Shown here piece after piece: positions 34,118 through 45,668 of a stretch of DNA of 64,000 nucleotides. How positions within the stretch are numbered: position 1 is the first letter of the stretch; each line of letters opens with the position of its first letter. Under the pieces are notes generated by a model. That model did no database searches. It was given only the letters and a program-made list of their open reading frames with translations, and was not told where the DNA came from. The DNA is from Pseudomonadota bacterium (GTDB lineage Bacteria; Pseudomonadota; Gammaproteobacteria; Steroidobacterales; Steroidobacteraceae), in assembly GCA_003242685.1 (NCBI GenBank), contig QGVD01000007.1:1-64000 (forward strand), given 5' to 3'. Made by a program: the position numbers and the translations under genes.

Positions 34118-35188
34118 ATGCCGCACGAAGGCCGACATGAAGCGCGCGAGGAGGTGCTCAGCGAGCGTGCCCAGCACCTGCTGCGCGTGCTCATCGAAAG
34201 CTACATCCGCGACGGACAGCCGGTAGGGTCGCGGACGCTGTCCCGCGAGTCGGGGCTGAATCTCAGCTCGGCCACCATCCGCAACGTCATGGCGGATCTC
34301 GAGGAGCTCGGCTTCGTGACCTCGCCCCACGCCTCGGCGGGACGCATACCGACGGACAAGGGTTACCGCTTCTTCGTCGACACGCTGCTCAAGGTTCAGC
34401 CGCTCGACAGCGCGGCGGTCATCGAGATCCAGCGGCAGCTTGACTCGAATCTCGACAGCTCGAAGTCGGTGGCCGCTGCCGCCTCGCAGCTCCTGTCCAC
34501 CGTCACGCACCTGGCGGGAGTCGTCACTCTGCCCCGCAGCGAGCAGGCGTCGCTCACACAGATCGAATTCCTCGGGCTGTCCGACAATCGCGTGCTCGCG
34601 GTCCTGGTGTTCAACGACCGCGAGGTGCAGAACCGCATCATCCATCTCGACCGCTACTTCTCTCCGGACCAGCTCAAGCGCGCCTCGAACTACCTGAACG
34701 AGCAGTTCCGCGGCCGCACGCTCCAGCAGGTGCGCCAGGAGATCGTGCGCCAGCTCAACGAGACGCGGGAGCACATGAACCAGATCATGCTCGACGCGAT
34801 CTCGGTCGCGCAGCAGGTGTTCGAGAAGCAGGAGGAAGAGCAGCTCGAGTACGTGATCGCCGGCGAGACCAATCTCATGGGTGTCGCGGAGCTCTCGAGC
34901 GTCGAGAAGCTCCGCCGGCTGTTCGAGGCCTTCAACGAGAAGCGCGACTTCCTGCACCTCCTGGACCAGAGCCTCAAGGCTCAGGGCGTGCAGATCTTCA
35001 TCGGCCACGAGTCGGGATATCAGATCCTCGACGACTGCAGCGTGGTCACGGCGCCGTACGGGTCGGAGGACAACATCGTCGGTGTGCTCGGGGTCATCGG
35101 GCCGACGCGCATGGCCTACGAGCGCATCATCCCGATCGTGGACGTTACCGCCAAGCTCCTGGGCGCGGCCTTGAACTCCCGCCGGTAG
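34118..35188 (+). CDS. hrcA: Heat-inducible transcription repressor HrcA
   Basis: 356 residues. An N-terminal winged helix (LSERAQHLLRVLIESYIRDG, then SATIRNVMADLEELGFVTSP) is followed by the marker HASAGRIPTDKGYRFFVD and a GAF-like effector domain with GPTRMAYERIIPIVD near the C-terminus. HrcA normally binds CIRCE (TTAGCACTC-N9-GAGTGCTAA) in front of chaperone operons. I see no CIRCE in the gaps next to hrcA, grpE, dnaK or dnaJ, so its targets probably lie elsewhere (for example groESL). It heads the chaperone cluster. Confidence 0.95.
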   Translation: MPHEGRHEAREEVLSERAQHLLRVLIESYIRDGQPVGSRTLSRESGLNLSSATIRNVMADLEELGFVTSPHASAGRIPTDKGYRFFVDTLLKVQPLDSAAVIEIQRQLDSNLDSSKSVAAAASQLLSTVTHLAGVVTLPRSEQASLTQIEFLGLSDNRVLAVLVFNDREVQNRIIHLDRYFSPDQLKRASNYLNEQFRGRTLQQVRQEIVRQLNETREHMNQIMLDAISVAQQVFEKQEEEQLEYVIAGETNLMGVAELSSVEKLRRLFEAFNEKRDFLHLLDQSLKAQGVQIFIGHESGYQILDDCSVVTAPYGSEDNIVGVLGVIGPTRMAYERIIPIVDVTAKLLGAALNSRR

Positions 35189-35226
35189 CGCCCATTTCCA
35201 CGCTTCGAAGGTCTCCCGGAATCTAA

Positions 35227-35263
35227 GCCTCCGTCGAGATTGCGGAGGTAAGTTTTTGTTTTT
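35227..35263 (+). terminator. Terminator-like hairpin between hrcA and grpE
   Basis: The stem CCTCCG (35228-35233)/CGGAGG (35243-35248) with a 9-nt loop is followed by TTTTTGTTTTT (35253-35263). The T-run ends one base before the grpE Shine-Dalgarno AGGAGG. It would uncouple hrcA from grpE transcription or act as an attenuator. Confidence 0.55.
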
Positions 35264-35275
35264 CAGGAGGATGTG

Positions 35276-35896
35276 ATGACGAATGCTGGTGAGGGCGGGC
35301 GCCCGAGCGACCACCCCGAAGAGGTCGAAGGCGTCGCGGAAGCGACTGCCGTGCTGCCGGAAACCGCCGCTCAGCTCGTCGAGATGGAGCAGCTCCAGCA
35401 GGCTCTCGCGCAGGCCGAGGAGCGCGCGAAGAACCACTGGGAGCAGTATCTGCGCGCCGTCGCGGAGCTGGAGAACGTGCGCAAGAGGGCGCAGCGCGAC
35501 ATCGAGAACGCCACGCGCTTCGCGCTCGAGCGGTTCGCGCTCGAGCTCCTGCCGGTGAAGGACAGCATGGAGCTCGCGCTCCAGAATGCCGGCAAGGGCG
35601 ATCCGCAGAGCCTGCTCGCGGGCCAGGAAGCGACGCTCAAGCTCCTCTCCCGCGCGTTCGAGAAGCACGACATCCTCGAGATCAATCCTCTCGGCCAGGC
35701 GTTCGACCCCGAGAAGCACGAAGCGATGATGACCCAGGAGTCGACGACTGCGGCTCCGGGCACGGTTCTGCAGGTGGTGCAGCGCGGCTACGAGCTCAAC
35801 GGACGACTGCTGCGTCCCGCGCGCGTCATCGTCGCGAAGGCTCCGGAAAAGACGTCCGGGACGGACGATTCGTCCGGGAAGACCCCGGAAAGCTGA
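35276..35896 (+). CDS. grpE: Nucleotide exchange factor GrpE
   Basis: 206 residues from ATG 35276, with AGGAGG 5 nt upstream; an in-frame GTG at 35273 is the alternative. Between the Shine-Dalgarno and this ATG lies an out-of-frame ATG-TGA start-stop pair (35271-35276). The acidic N-terminus leads into a long coiled coil (QLVEMEQLQQALAQAEERAK...), then ENVRKRAQRDIENATRFALE and the beta domain FDPEKHEAMMTQES with VQRGYELNGRLLRPARV. It releases ADP from DnaK. Confidence 0.96.
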   Translation: MTNAGEGGRPSDHPEEVEGVAEATAVLPETAAQLVEMEQLQQALAQAEERAKNHWEQYLRAVAELENVRKRAQRDIENATRFALERFALELLPVKDSMELALQNAGKGDPQSLLAGQEATLKLLSRAFEKHDILEINPLGQAFDPEKHEAMMTQESTTAAPGTVLQVVQRGYELNGRLLRPARVIVAKAPEKTSGTDDSSGKTPES

Positions 35897-35905
35897 AAGT
35901 TCTGA

Positions 35906-35934
35906 CTTGAATCGGCATGACGTGCACCCAACAA
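35906..35934 (+). promoter_or_regulatory. Candidate sigma-32 promoter before dnaK
   Basis: CTTGAAT (35906-35912) and CCCAACAA (35927-35934), 14 bp apart, lie about 40 bp before the dnaK ATG and resemble heat-shock promoter boxes. An 8-bp direct repeat CGGCATGA occurs within and just after it. Confidence 0.35.
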
Positions 35935-35973
35935 GTGCCGGCATGAGGGACCAGAGAAAACGCGGAGATTCCC

Positions 35974-37920
35974 ATGGCAAAGATCATCGGCATTGACCTC
36001 GGCACGACGAACTCGTGCGTCGCGATCATGGAGGGCGGTAAGCCGCGCGTGATCGAGAACAGCGAAGGCGACCGCACGACGCCGTCGATCGTCGCGTTCA
36101 CCAAGGACAACGAGGTCCTCGTCGGCCAGTCTGCGAAGCGTCAGGCGGTGACGAATCCGCAGAACACGCTGTTCGCAGTCAAGCGCCTCATCGGCCGCAA
36201 GTACGAAGACGATGTCGTGCAGCGCGACATCAGGATGGTCCCCTACAAGATCGTCAGGGCCGACAACGGCGATGCCTGGGTCGAGGTGCAGGGCAAGAAG
36301 ATGGCCCCGCCCGAAATCTCCGCGCGCGTGCTGATGAAGATGAAGAAGACCGCCGAGGACTATCTCGGCGAGCCGGTGAAGGAAGCGGTCATCACCGTGC
36401 CGGCCTACTTCAACGATTCGCAGCGCCAGGCGACCAAGGACGCCGGGCGCATCGCGGGCCTCGAGGTCAAGCGCATCATCAACGAGCCGACCGCGGCCGC
36501 GCTCGCCTACGGTCTCGACAAGCAGGGCGGCGATCGCAAGATCGCGGTCTACGACCTCGGCGGCGGTACGTTCGACATCTCGATCATCGAGATCGCCGAG
36601 GTGGACGGTGAGCGCCAGTTCGAGGTGCTCTCGACGAACGGCGACACGTTCCTCGGCGGCGAGGACTTCGACAAGCGCATCATCGATTACCTCGCCGAGG
36701 AGTTCCAGAAGGAGTCCGGCGTCGACGTGCGCAAGGACCCGCTCGCCATGCAGCGCCTCAAGGAGGCGGCCGAGAAGGCGAAGATCGAGCTCTCCTCGAG
36801 CCAGCAGACCGAGATCAACCTGCCGTACATCACGGCGGACGCTTCGGGTCCGAAGCACCTCAACGTGAAGCTCACCCGGGCGAAGCTCGAGTCCCTCGTC
36901 GAGGATCTCGTGCAGAAGACGATCGAGCCGTGCCGCATCGCGCTCAAGGACGCGGGCCTCACGCCGAAGGACATCTCCGAGGTGATCCTCGTCGGCGGCC
37001 AGACGCGCATGCCGCTCGTGCAGAAGTACGTGAAGGACTTCTTCGGCAAGGAGCCGCGCAAGGACGTGAACCCCGACGAGGCGGTCGCCGTGGGTGCGGC
37101 GATCCAGGGCGGCGTGCTCGCGGGCGAGGTGAAGGACGTGCTGCTGCTCGACGTCACGCCGCTCTCGCTCGGTATCGAGACGCTCGGCGGCGTGATGACG
37201 AAGCTCATCGAGAAGAACACCACGATTCCGACCAAGGCGTCGCAGGTGTTCTCCACGGCCGAGGACAATCAGACGGCCGTGACCATCCACGTGCTGCAGG
37301 GCGAGCGCGAGCGGGCCGCGGACAACAAGTCCCTCGGCAAGTTCGATCTCACCGACATCCCGCCGGCGCCGCGCGGAGTGCCTCAGATCGAGGTCACCTT
37401 CGACATCGACGCGAACGGCATTCTCAACGTCTCCGCGAAGGACAAGGCGACCGGCAAGGAGCAGCGCATCGTCATCCGCGCATCGAGCGGCCTCACGGAA
37501 GAGGAGATCCAGCGCATGATCCGCGACGCGGAGGCGCACGCGGAGGAGGACAGGCGCTTCCGCGAGCTCGTCGAGGCGCGCAACAAGGCCGACGCGCTCA
37601 TCCACGCCGTCGAGAAGTCCCTCAAGGACCTCGGCGACAAGGTCGAACCGTCGGAGCGTGCGAACGTCGAGTCCGCGATCTCCGATCTGCGCTCGGCGCT
37701 GAAGGGCGACGACCGCGCCGTCATCGAGAAGAAGACGGAGGCGCTCGCCCAGGCATCGGCGAGCATCGCGCAGAAGGCCTACGCCCAGCAGCAGGCGGGC
37801 GGCGAGAGCGCCGGGTCTTCTTCGAGCACGGCGGGCGGCGCGCGCGGAAGCTCGGGCCGCGACGATGTCGTGGACGCCGAGTTCGAAGAAGTGAAGGACA
37901 AGGACCGGAAGGCTTCGTAA
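35974..37920 (+). CDS. dnaK: Chaperone DnaK (Hsp70)
   Basis: 648 residues. The ATPase domain starts MAKIIGIDLGTTNSCVAIM. Further Hsp70 signatures are VYDLGGGTFDISIIE near 195 and VILVGGQTRMPLVQKYV near 340. The interdomain linker is DVLLLDVTPLSLGIET (about 388), followed by the substrate-binding domain. The lid ends in a Gly/Ser-rich stretch and DDVVDAEFEEVKD, the usual C-terminal motif. It works with DnaJ and GrpE encoded on either side. Confidence 0.99.
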   Translation: MAKIIGIDLGTTNSCVAIMEGGKPRVIENSEGDRTTPSIVAFTKDNEVLVGQSAKRQAVTNPQNTLFAVKRLIGRKYEDDVVQRDIRMVPYKIVRADNGDAWVEVQGKKMAPPEISARVLMKMKKTAEDYLGEPVKEAVITVPAYFNDSQRQATKDAGRIAGLEVKRIINEPTAAALAYGLDKQGGDRKIAVYDLGGGTFDISIIEIAEVDGERQFEVLSTNGDTFLGGEDFDKRIIDYLAEEFQKESGVDVRKDPLAMQRLKEAAEKAKIELSSSQQTEINLPYITADASGPKHLNVKLTRAKLESLVEDLVQKTIEPCRIALKDAGLTPKDISEVILVGGQTRMPLVQKYVKDFFGKEPRKDVNPDEAVAVGAAIQGGVLAGEVKDVLLLDVTPLSLGIETLGGVMTKLIEKNTTIPTKASQVFSTAEDNQTAVTIHVLQGERERAADNKSLGKFDLTDIPPAPRGVPQIEVTFDIDANGILNVSAKDKATGKEQRIVIRASSGLTEEEIQRMIRDAEAHAEEDRRFRELVEARNKADALIHAVEKSLKDLGDKVEPSERANVESAISDLRSALKGDDRAVIEKKTEALAQASASIAQKAYAQQQAGGESAGSSSSTAGGARGSSGRDDVVDAEFEEVKDKDRKAS

Positions 37921-37952
37921 GCTTCGGGGCAGAATCGATGTGAGCTCGAGAG

Positions 37953-37985
37953 GCCGCCGGACGTGCGGGAACGTCCGGCGGCTTT
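37953..37985 (+). terminator. Strong hairpin between dnaK and dnaJ
   Basis: GCCGCCGGACGT (37953-37964) and ACGTCCGGCGGC (37971-37982) form a perfect 12-bp stem with loop GCGGGA, followed by TTT. The T-run is short, so partial termination or an RNA-processing/stability element that lowers dnaJ relative to dnaK is plausible. Confidence 0.6.
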
Positions 37986-38013
37986 CCGCGTATCAGGAGC
38001 CCGTCCCCGACCC

Positions 38014-39153
38014 ATGACGACGAAGCGCGACTACTACAAGATCCTGGACGTTCCGCGGAACGCGACGGAGGCGGAGATCAAGAAGGCCTACCGGCGTCTC
38101 GCGATGAAGTACCACCCGGACCGCAATCCGAACGACAAGGAAGCCGAGGAGAAATTCAAGGAGGTCAAGGAGGCCTACGAGGTCCTCACCGACCCCGAGA
38201 AGCGTGCGGCCTACGACCAGTTCGGACACGCGGGCGTCGAGGCGGCCGCGCGCGGAGGCCGGCCGGGCGGCTTCGGGCCCGGCGACGCGTTCGCCGACAT
38301 CTTCGGGGACGTCTTCGGAGACATCTTCGGCGGAGGCCGGCGTGCGCGCACGCAGGTGTTCCGCGGCGCGGATCTGCGCTACGAGCTCGAGCTCGATCTC
38401 GAACAGGCGGTGTTCGGCCACACGGTCGAGATCAAAGTGCCGAAGCTCGTCGAGTGCGACTCCTGCAACGGAACGGGAGCGGCGAAGGGCAGTGCACCCG
38501 TCACGTGCGACACGTGCGGCGGCTCCGGTCAGGTGCGCATCGCGCAGGGCTTCTTCCAGCTCCAGCAGACGTGCCCGCGCTGCCGCGGCGTCGGAACGAT
38601 CATCCGCAATCCCTGCGACCGGTGTCATGGTCAGGGGCGCGTGCACCGCACGAAGAAACTGTCGGTCAAGGTGCCCGCCGGCGTGGACACGGGCGACCGC
38701 ATCCGTCTCACAGGAGAGGGCGAGGCGGGGCGCAACGGCGGTCCGCCGGGCGATCTCTACGTGGAGATCACCGTACGCGAGCACCCGATCTTCGAGCGCG
38801 ATGGCGAACATCTCTCCTGCGAGCTGCCCATCAGCTTCGCCACCGCGGCGCTCGGAGGCACGCTCACCGTGCCGACGCTCGACGGCGAGGTGACGATCAA
38901 GATTCCGCCGGAGACGCAGTCGGGCCGCGTGTTCCGCCTGCGCGAGAAAGGCGTGAAGCCGGTGCGCGGCGGACAGCGCGGCGATCTGTTCTGCCGCGTC
39001 GTCGTCGAGACGCCCGTGAACCTCACGGCCGAACAGCGCGAGCTCATCCGCAAGCTCGACGAGTCGCTGAAGAGGGAGAGCGGCAAGCACGCACCGCGCG
39101 CCACGGGTTTCCTCGAAGGCGTGAAGCGCTTCTTTTCGAGCGGCAGCGCCTGA
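38014..39153 (+). CDS. dnaJ: Chaperone DnaJ (Hsp40)
   Basis: 379 residues from ATG 38014 (MTTKRDYYKILDVPRN). The J domain has HPD (YHPDRNPND) near 33. The short Gly/Phe region includes FADIFGDVFGDIFGGG. Four zinc repeats follow: CDSCNGTG, CDTCGGSG, CPRCRGVG, CDRCHGQG. The C-terminal substrate domains end with VKRFFSSGSA. It delivers clients to DnaK and stimulates its ATPase. A start at 37963 would lie within the hairpin and lacks similarity. Confidence 0.98.
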   Translation: MTTKRDYYKILDVPRNATEAEIKKAYRRLAMKYHPDRNPNDKEAEEKFKEVKEAYEVLTDPEKRAAYDQFGHAGVEAAARGGRPGGFGPGDAFADIFGDVFGDIFGGGRRARTQVFRGADLRYELELDLEQAVFGHTVEIKVPKLVECDSCNGTGAAKGSAPVTCDTCGGSGQVRIAQGFFQLQQTCPRCRGVGTIIRNPCDRCHGQGRVHRTKKLSVKVPAGVDTGDRIRLTGEGEAGRNGGPPGDLYVEITVREHPIFERDGEHLSCELPISFATAALGGTLTVPTLDGEVTIKIPPETQSGRVFRLREKGVKPVRGGQRGDLFCRVVVETPVNLTAEQRELIRKLDESLKRESGKHAPRATGFLEGVKRFFSSGSA

Positions 39154-39176
39154 TGCCGCCGACGGCAGGGGGATCG

Positions 39177-39980
39177 ATGATTCGCGCAGCCATCATCGGC
39201 GCCACGGGACGCATGGGACTCGCGATCGCGCGCGCCGCTTCCCGATCCAGTGACGTACGCATCACGGCCGCCGTCGCTTCGCCTTCGAGCGACAAGCGCG
39301 GGCGCGATCTGGGAGAGCTCGCAGGTTGCGGCACGCTCGGCGTGCCCGTCGATACGCAGATCGACGCGGTGCTCGAGCGTGCCGACGTCGTGATCGATTT
39401 CTCTCAGCCTGCGGCGACATCGGCGAACGTCGCAGCCTGCCGCGCCATGCGCAAGCCGCTGCTCGTCGGCACGACGGGCTTCGCGGCGGAGCTCGAACGG
39501 GCGTTCGATGCGGCGGCGAAGGAGATTCCACTGCTCGTGGCGCCGAACACGAGCATCGGCGTGACACTGCTGATCGAGCTCGTGCGTCAGGCGGCCGCAG
39601 CGCTTCCGCGCGAGTTCGACATCGAGATCGTCGAAGCACATCACCGCGGCAAGAAGGACGCGCCGTCGGGCACGGCACTCGCACTCGGACGTGCCGCCGC
39701 TCAGGGTCGCGGTGTCTCGCTCGATGACGTTGCCGTGAAGAACCGCGCGGACAGTGGACCGCGCCGTGACGGAGACATCGGCTTCGCGGTCGTGCGCGGT
39801 GGTGACATCGTCGGCGAGCACTCCGTGCTGTTCGCCGGCGACGGCGAACAGCTCACGCTCACGCATCGCGCCACGGATCGGGCGATCTTCGCCCAGGGGG
39901 CCCTCCGGGCAGCCGTCTGGCTCGCGGGCCAGCCGCCGGGGCGCTATTCGATGCGCGATTTTCTTATTAAGAAACAATGA
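39177..39980 (+). CDS. dapB: 4-hydroxy-tetrahydrodipicolinate reductase
   Basis: 267 residues from ATG 39177, with AGGGGGA just upstream. The NAD(P)H-binding motif is AIIGATGRMGLAI near 5-17. The catalytic block EAHHRGKKDAPSGTA is near 155, containing the His pair, the Lys and the dipicolinate-binding SGT. It follows dapA in the lysine/diaminopimelate pathway. It is 23 bp after dnaJ and probably partly co-transcribed; a 335-bp gap separates it from carA. Confidence 0.98.
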   Translation: MIRAAIIGATGRMGLAIARAASRSSDVRITAAVASPSSDKRGRDLGELAGCGTLGVPVDTQIDAVLERADVVIDFSQPAATSANVAACRAMRKPLLVGTTGFAAELERAFDAAAKEIPLLVAPNTSIGVTLLIELVRQAAAALPREFDIEIVEAHHRGKKDAPSGTALALGRAAAQGRGVSLDDVAVKNRADSGPRRDGDIGFAVVRGGDIVGEHSVLFAGDGEQLTLTHRATDRAIFAQGALRAAVWLAGQPPGRYSMRDFLIKKQ

Positions 39981-40315
39981 GTTGCGCGATACGGACGGCC
40001 CGGCTGGAGCCCGCAGAACCCGGGTCCGGGGCCGCATCGCCGTGGACGGAAGGCGCCTCTCCGGCTATCATTTCGCCGCAATCCGAAAGGGTTAGTCCAT
40101 ACAAGGCGGGAGGATGTTCGGCAGAACTCCTCCCGCTTTGTATATGTGCCGCAAGCTCCTCGATTCACGGGAGACTCGGGCACAATTACACGGCAGTTTA
40201 CGGCGGCGATGGCGACGGACACGATCCGCGGCGCTCGACGGCGCGCGCGGACACACGCGTGCGCGGCGCCGCGCCGGTTGGAAAGACGGCTCGTGAGGGC
40301 CACTCAAGGGGATTC
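39981..40315. other. dapB-carA intergenic region
   Basis: 335 bp without a convincing gene. It holds a large hairpin (40101-40141, listed separately) and a GC-rich, self-complementary stretch at about 40235-40275 just before carA. A 60-codon frame at 40114-40296 is Arg-rich and unlikely to be real. This is where pyrimidine/arginine control of carAB would be expected. Confidence 0.5.
40101..40141 (+). terminator. Long hairpin in the carA leader / after dapB
   Basis: ACAAGGCGGGAGGA (40101-40114) pairs with TCCTCCCGCTTTGT (40128-40141), 14 bp with one G-U. Inside, GTTC-GGCA-GAAC adds a 4-bp stem. No T-run follows on the plus strand. It may end dapB transcripts or be a regulatory structure of the carAB leader. 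Confidence 0.55.
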
Positions 40316-41521
40316 ATGTCAGTGAGCGTACCCGCGGTGCTGGCGCTGGCGGATGGAACGATCTTCCGCGGCCAGTCGATCGGAGCGAAAGGCAATACAA
40401 CAGGCGAAGTCGTTTTCAATACCGCGATGACGGGTTATCAGGAGATTCTCACCGACCCGTCCTATGCCCGTCAGATCGTCACGCTCACCTATCCGCACAT
40501 CGGCAACACGGGCACGACACCCGAAGATCTCGAGGCGTCGCAGATCCATGCCGCGGGGCTCGTGATCCGCGATCTGCCGCCGCGCGCGAGCAGCTGGCGC
40601 ATGAGCGAGAGTCTGCGCGAGTTTCTCGAGCGCGGACGCGTCGTCGCCATCGCCGGCATCGATACGCGCAAGCTCACGCGGATCCTGCGCGACAAGGGCG
40701 CGCAGGCGGGCTGCATCATGACGGGCGAACGCGTCGACGAGGCGGCTGCCGTCAAGGCCGCGCGCATGTTCCCGGGCCTCAAGGGCATGGACCTCGCGAA
40801 GGTCGTGTCGACGAAGCGCGTGTATCAGTGGAACGAAGGCACGGTGTGGCCCGAGAGCTCGCGCCAGCCGATCCGCGCTCACCAGCGGCTGCACGTGGTC
40901 GCGTACGACTTCGGCGTCAAGCGCAACATCCTGCGGCTCTTCGCCGATCACGGCTGCCGCGTCACGGTCGTGCCGGCTCAGACGAGCGCGAAGGAAGTCC
41001 TCGAGCTCGCGCCCGACGGCGTGTTCCTCTCGAACGGACCGGGCGACCCCGAGCCCTGCGACTACGCGATCCGCGCCACGCAGGAGCTCCTCGAGACCGA
41101 CATTCCGATCTTCGGCATCTGCCTCGGGCACCAGATCCTGGGGCTCGCGACCGGCGCGCGCACGGTGAAGATGAAGTTCGGCCATCACGGCGCGAACCAT
41201 CCCGTGCAGGACCTCGACACCGGCCGCGTGCTGATCACGAGTCAGAACCACGGATTCGCGGTCGACGAGGCGACGCTGCCGCCCAACGTGAGGGCGACGC
41301 ACCGGTCGCTGTTCGACGGCACGCTGCAGGGAATCGCGCTCAAGGACAAGCCGGCGTTCGGCTTCCAGGGACATCCGGAGGCGAGCCCGGGACCGCACGA
41401 CCTGCGGTCGCTGTTCGACCGCTTCAACCACCTCATGCTCAGGCGCCTGCAGAGTCAGCTGCGAGCCGTCGAAAGGGAGGCGCGGCGTCAGCAGCAGGCG
41501 GGCGAGCGTCAGGGAACCTGA
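40316..41521 (+). CDS. carA: Carbamoyl-phosphate synthase small subunit
   Basis: 401 residues from ATG 40316 (MSVSVPAVLALADGTIFRG). The N-terminal CPSase domain contains TGYQEILTDPSYARQIV. The class I glutamine amidotransferase domain has its Cys in IFGICLGHQILGLA near 275 and the His/Glu in FGFQGHPEASPGP near 355. It supplies ammonia to CarB for carbamoyl phosphate, precursor of pyrimidines and arginine. The C-terminus is basic (RREARRQQQAGE-like). carB follows 72 bp downstream. Confidence 0.98.
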   Translation: MSVSVPAVLALADGTIFRGQSIGAKGNTTGEVVFNTAMTGYQEILTDPSYARQIVTLTYPHIGNTGTTPEDLEASQIHAAGLVIRDLPPRASSWRMSESLREFLERGRVVAIAGIDTRKLTRILRDKGAQAGCIMTGERVDEAAAVKAARMFPGLKGMDLAKVVSTKRVYQWNEGTVWPESSRQPIRAHQRLHVVAYDFGVKRNILRLFADHGCRVTVVPAQTSAKEVLELAPDGVFLSNGPGDPEPCDYAIRATQELLETDIPIFGICLGHQILGLATGARTVKMKFGHHGANHPVQDLDTGRVLITSQNHGFAVDEATLPPNVRATHRSLFDGTLQGIALKDKPAFGFQGHPEASPGPHDLRSLFDRFNHLMLRRLQSQLRAVEREARRQQQAGERQGT

Positions 41522-41593
41522 GTCCCGCGCGGCGAACGAGGACGAGCACGAGACAAGCACATCACCACCGCGTGCGGCGCGGTGGATAACGAC

Positions 41594-44817
<3,224 letters not shown>

Positions 44818-44821
<4 letters not shown>

Positions 44822-45294
44822 AACGCACACCGATGACCCTGAGGGGGGCCGAAGCACTGCGCGCCGAGCTCAGGCGTCTGAAGTCGGAGGCGCGCCCGAA
44901 CATCATCAAGGCGATCGCCGAGGCGCGCGCGCACGGCGATCTCTCGGAGAACGCCGAGTATCACGCCGCGCGCGAGCAGCAGGGATTCATCGAGGGCCGC
45001 ATCAAGGAGCTCGAGGCCAAGCTCGCGAACGCGGAGATCATCGACCCGAGCAAGCTGCCCAACACCGGGCGGGTCGTGTTCGGCGCCACCGTGGAGCTCG
45101 AAGACCAGGACGAGGGCGGTCGCGTGGTGTATCAGATCGCCGGCGAGGACGAAGCGGACATCCGCGAGGGGCGCATCTCGATCACGTCGCCCATCGCACG
45201 CGCGCTCGTCGGCAAGTCGCAGGGCGACGTGGTGGAAGTTGCCGCGCCGGGCGGCACCCGCACGTACGAGATCGTCGCCGTGCGCTACGAGTAG
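44818..45294 (+). CDS. greA: Transcription elongation factor GreA
   Basis: 158 residues from ATG 44818, overlapping carB. The N-terminal coiled coil carries the acidic tip ARAHGDLSENAEYHAAREQQ, which reaches the RNA polymerase active site to stimulate RNA cleavage. The C-terminal FKBP-like domain has GRISITSPIARALVGKSQGD. The carB-greA order is the same as in Pseudomonas. The length is typical (158). Confidence 0.98.
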
Positions 45295-45303
45295 CGCGGT
45301 CCG

Positions 45304-45603
45304 TCAGGCGTCAGGGATGACGATCCTGGAAAGATCGGGTCGCGGCCGGTACAGCACGGCGACGTGACCGATACGGTGCACCAGGCTGCTCTCGGTGCGG
45401 CGCGCGAGTTCCTCGAGGATCGCATCGCGCTCCTCGCGTTCGGCGCCGCGCACCTTCACCTTGATGAGCTCGTGATCGTGCAGCGCGCGCGACGTTTCCT
45501 TCGCGACCGCCTCGGTGAGGCCGGCCGCGCCGATGTGAATGACGGGTTTGAGGGAGTGGGCGAGACCGCGCAGGTATCGCCGCTGTCTTTCGCTGAGTTC
45601 CAT
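45304..45603 (-). CDS. yhbY: YhbY/CRM-domain RNA-binding protein
   Basis: 99 residues from ATG 45603 (MELSERQRRYLRGLAHSLKP). The CRM domain is complete: PVIHIGAAGLTEAV with the GxxG loop, then LHDHELIKVKV and IGHVAVLYRPRP. YhbY associates with 50S subunit precursors. It lies between greA and the divergent rlmE, a standard position. Confidence 0.95.
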   Translation of the reverse strand: MELSERQRRYLRGLAHSLKPVIHIGAAGLTEAVAKETSRALHDHELIKVKVRGAEREERDAILEELARRTESSLVHRIGHVAVLYRPRPDLSRIVIPDA

Positions 45604-45668
45604 CACTGCATTGTACCGGCCGATGAGCGATGGGGCAGGAGCCTCCTCGCGGGCCGGGAGACCCACGG

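Noticed and set aside
40114..40296. 60-codon leader peptide before carA
   Set aside because: Starts inside the hairpin, is Arg-rich like shadow frames and has no ribosome site; kept only as a remark on the leader.
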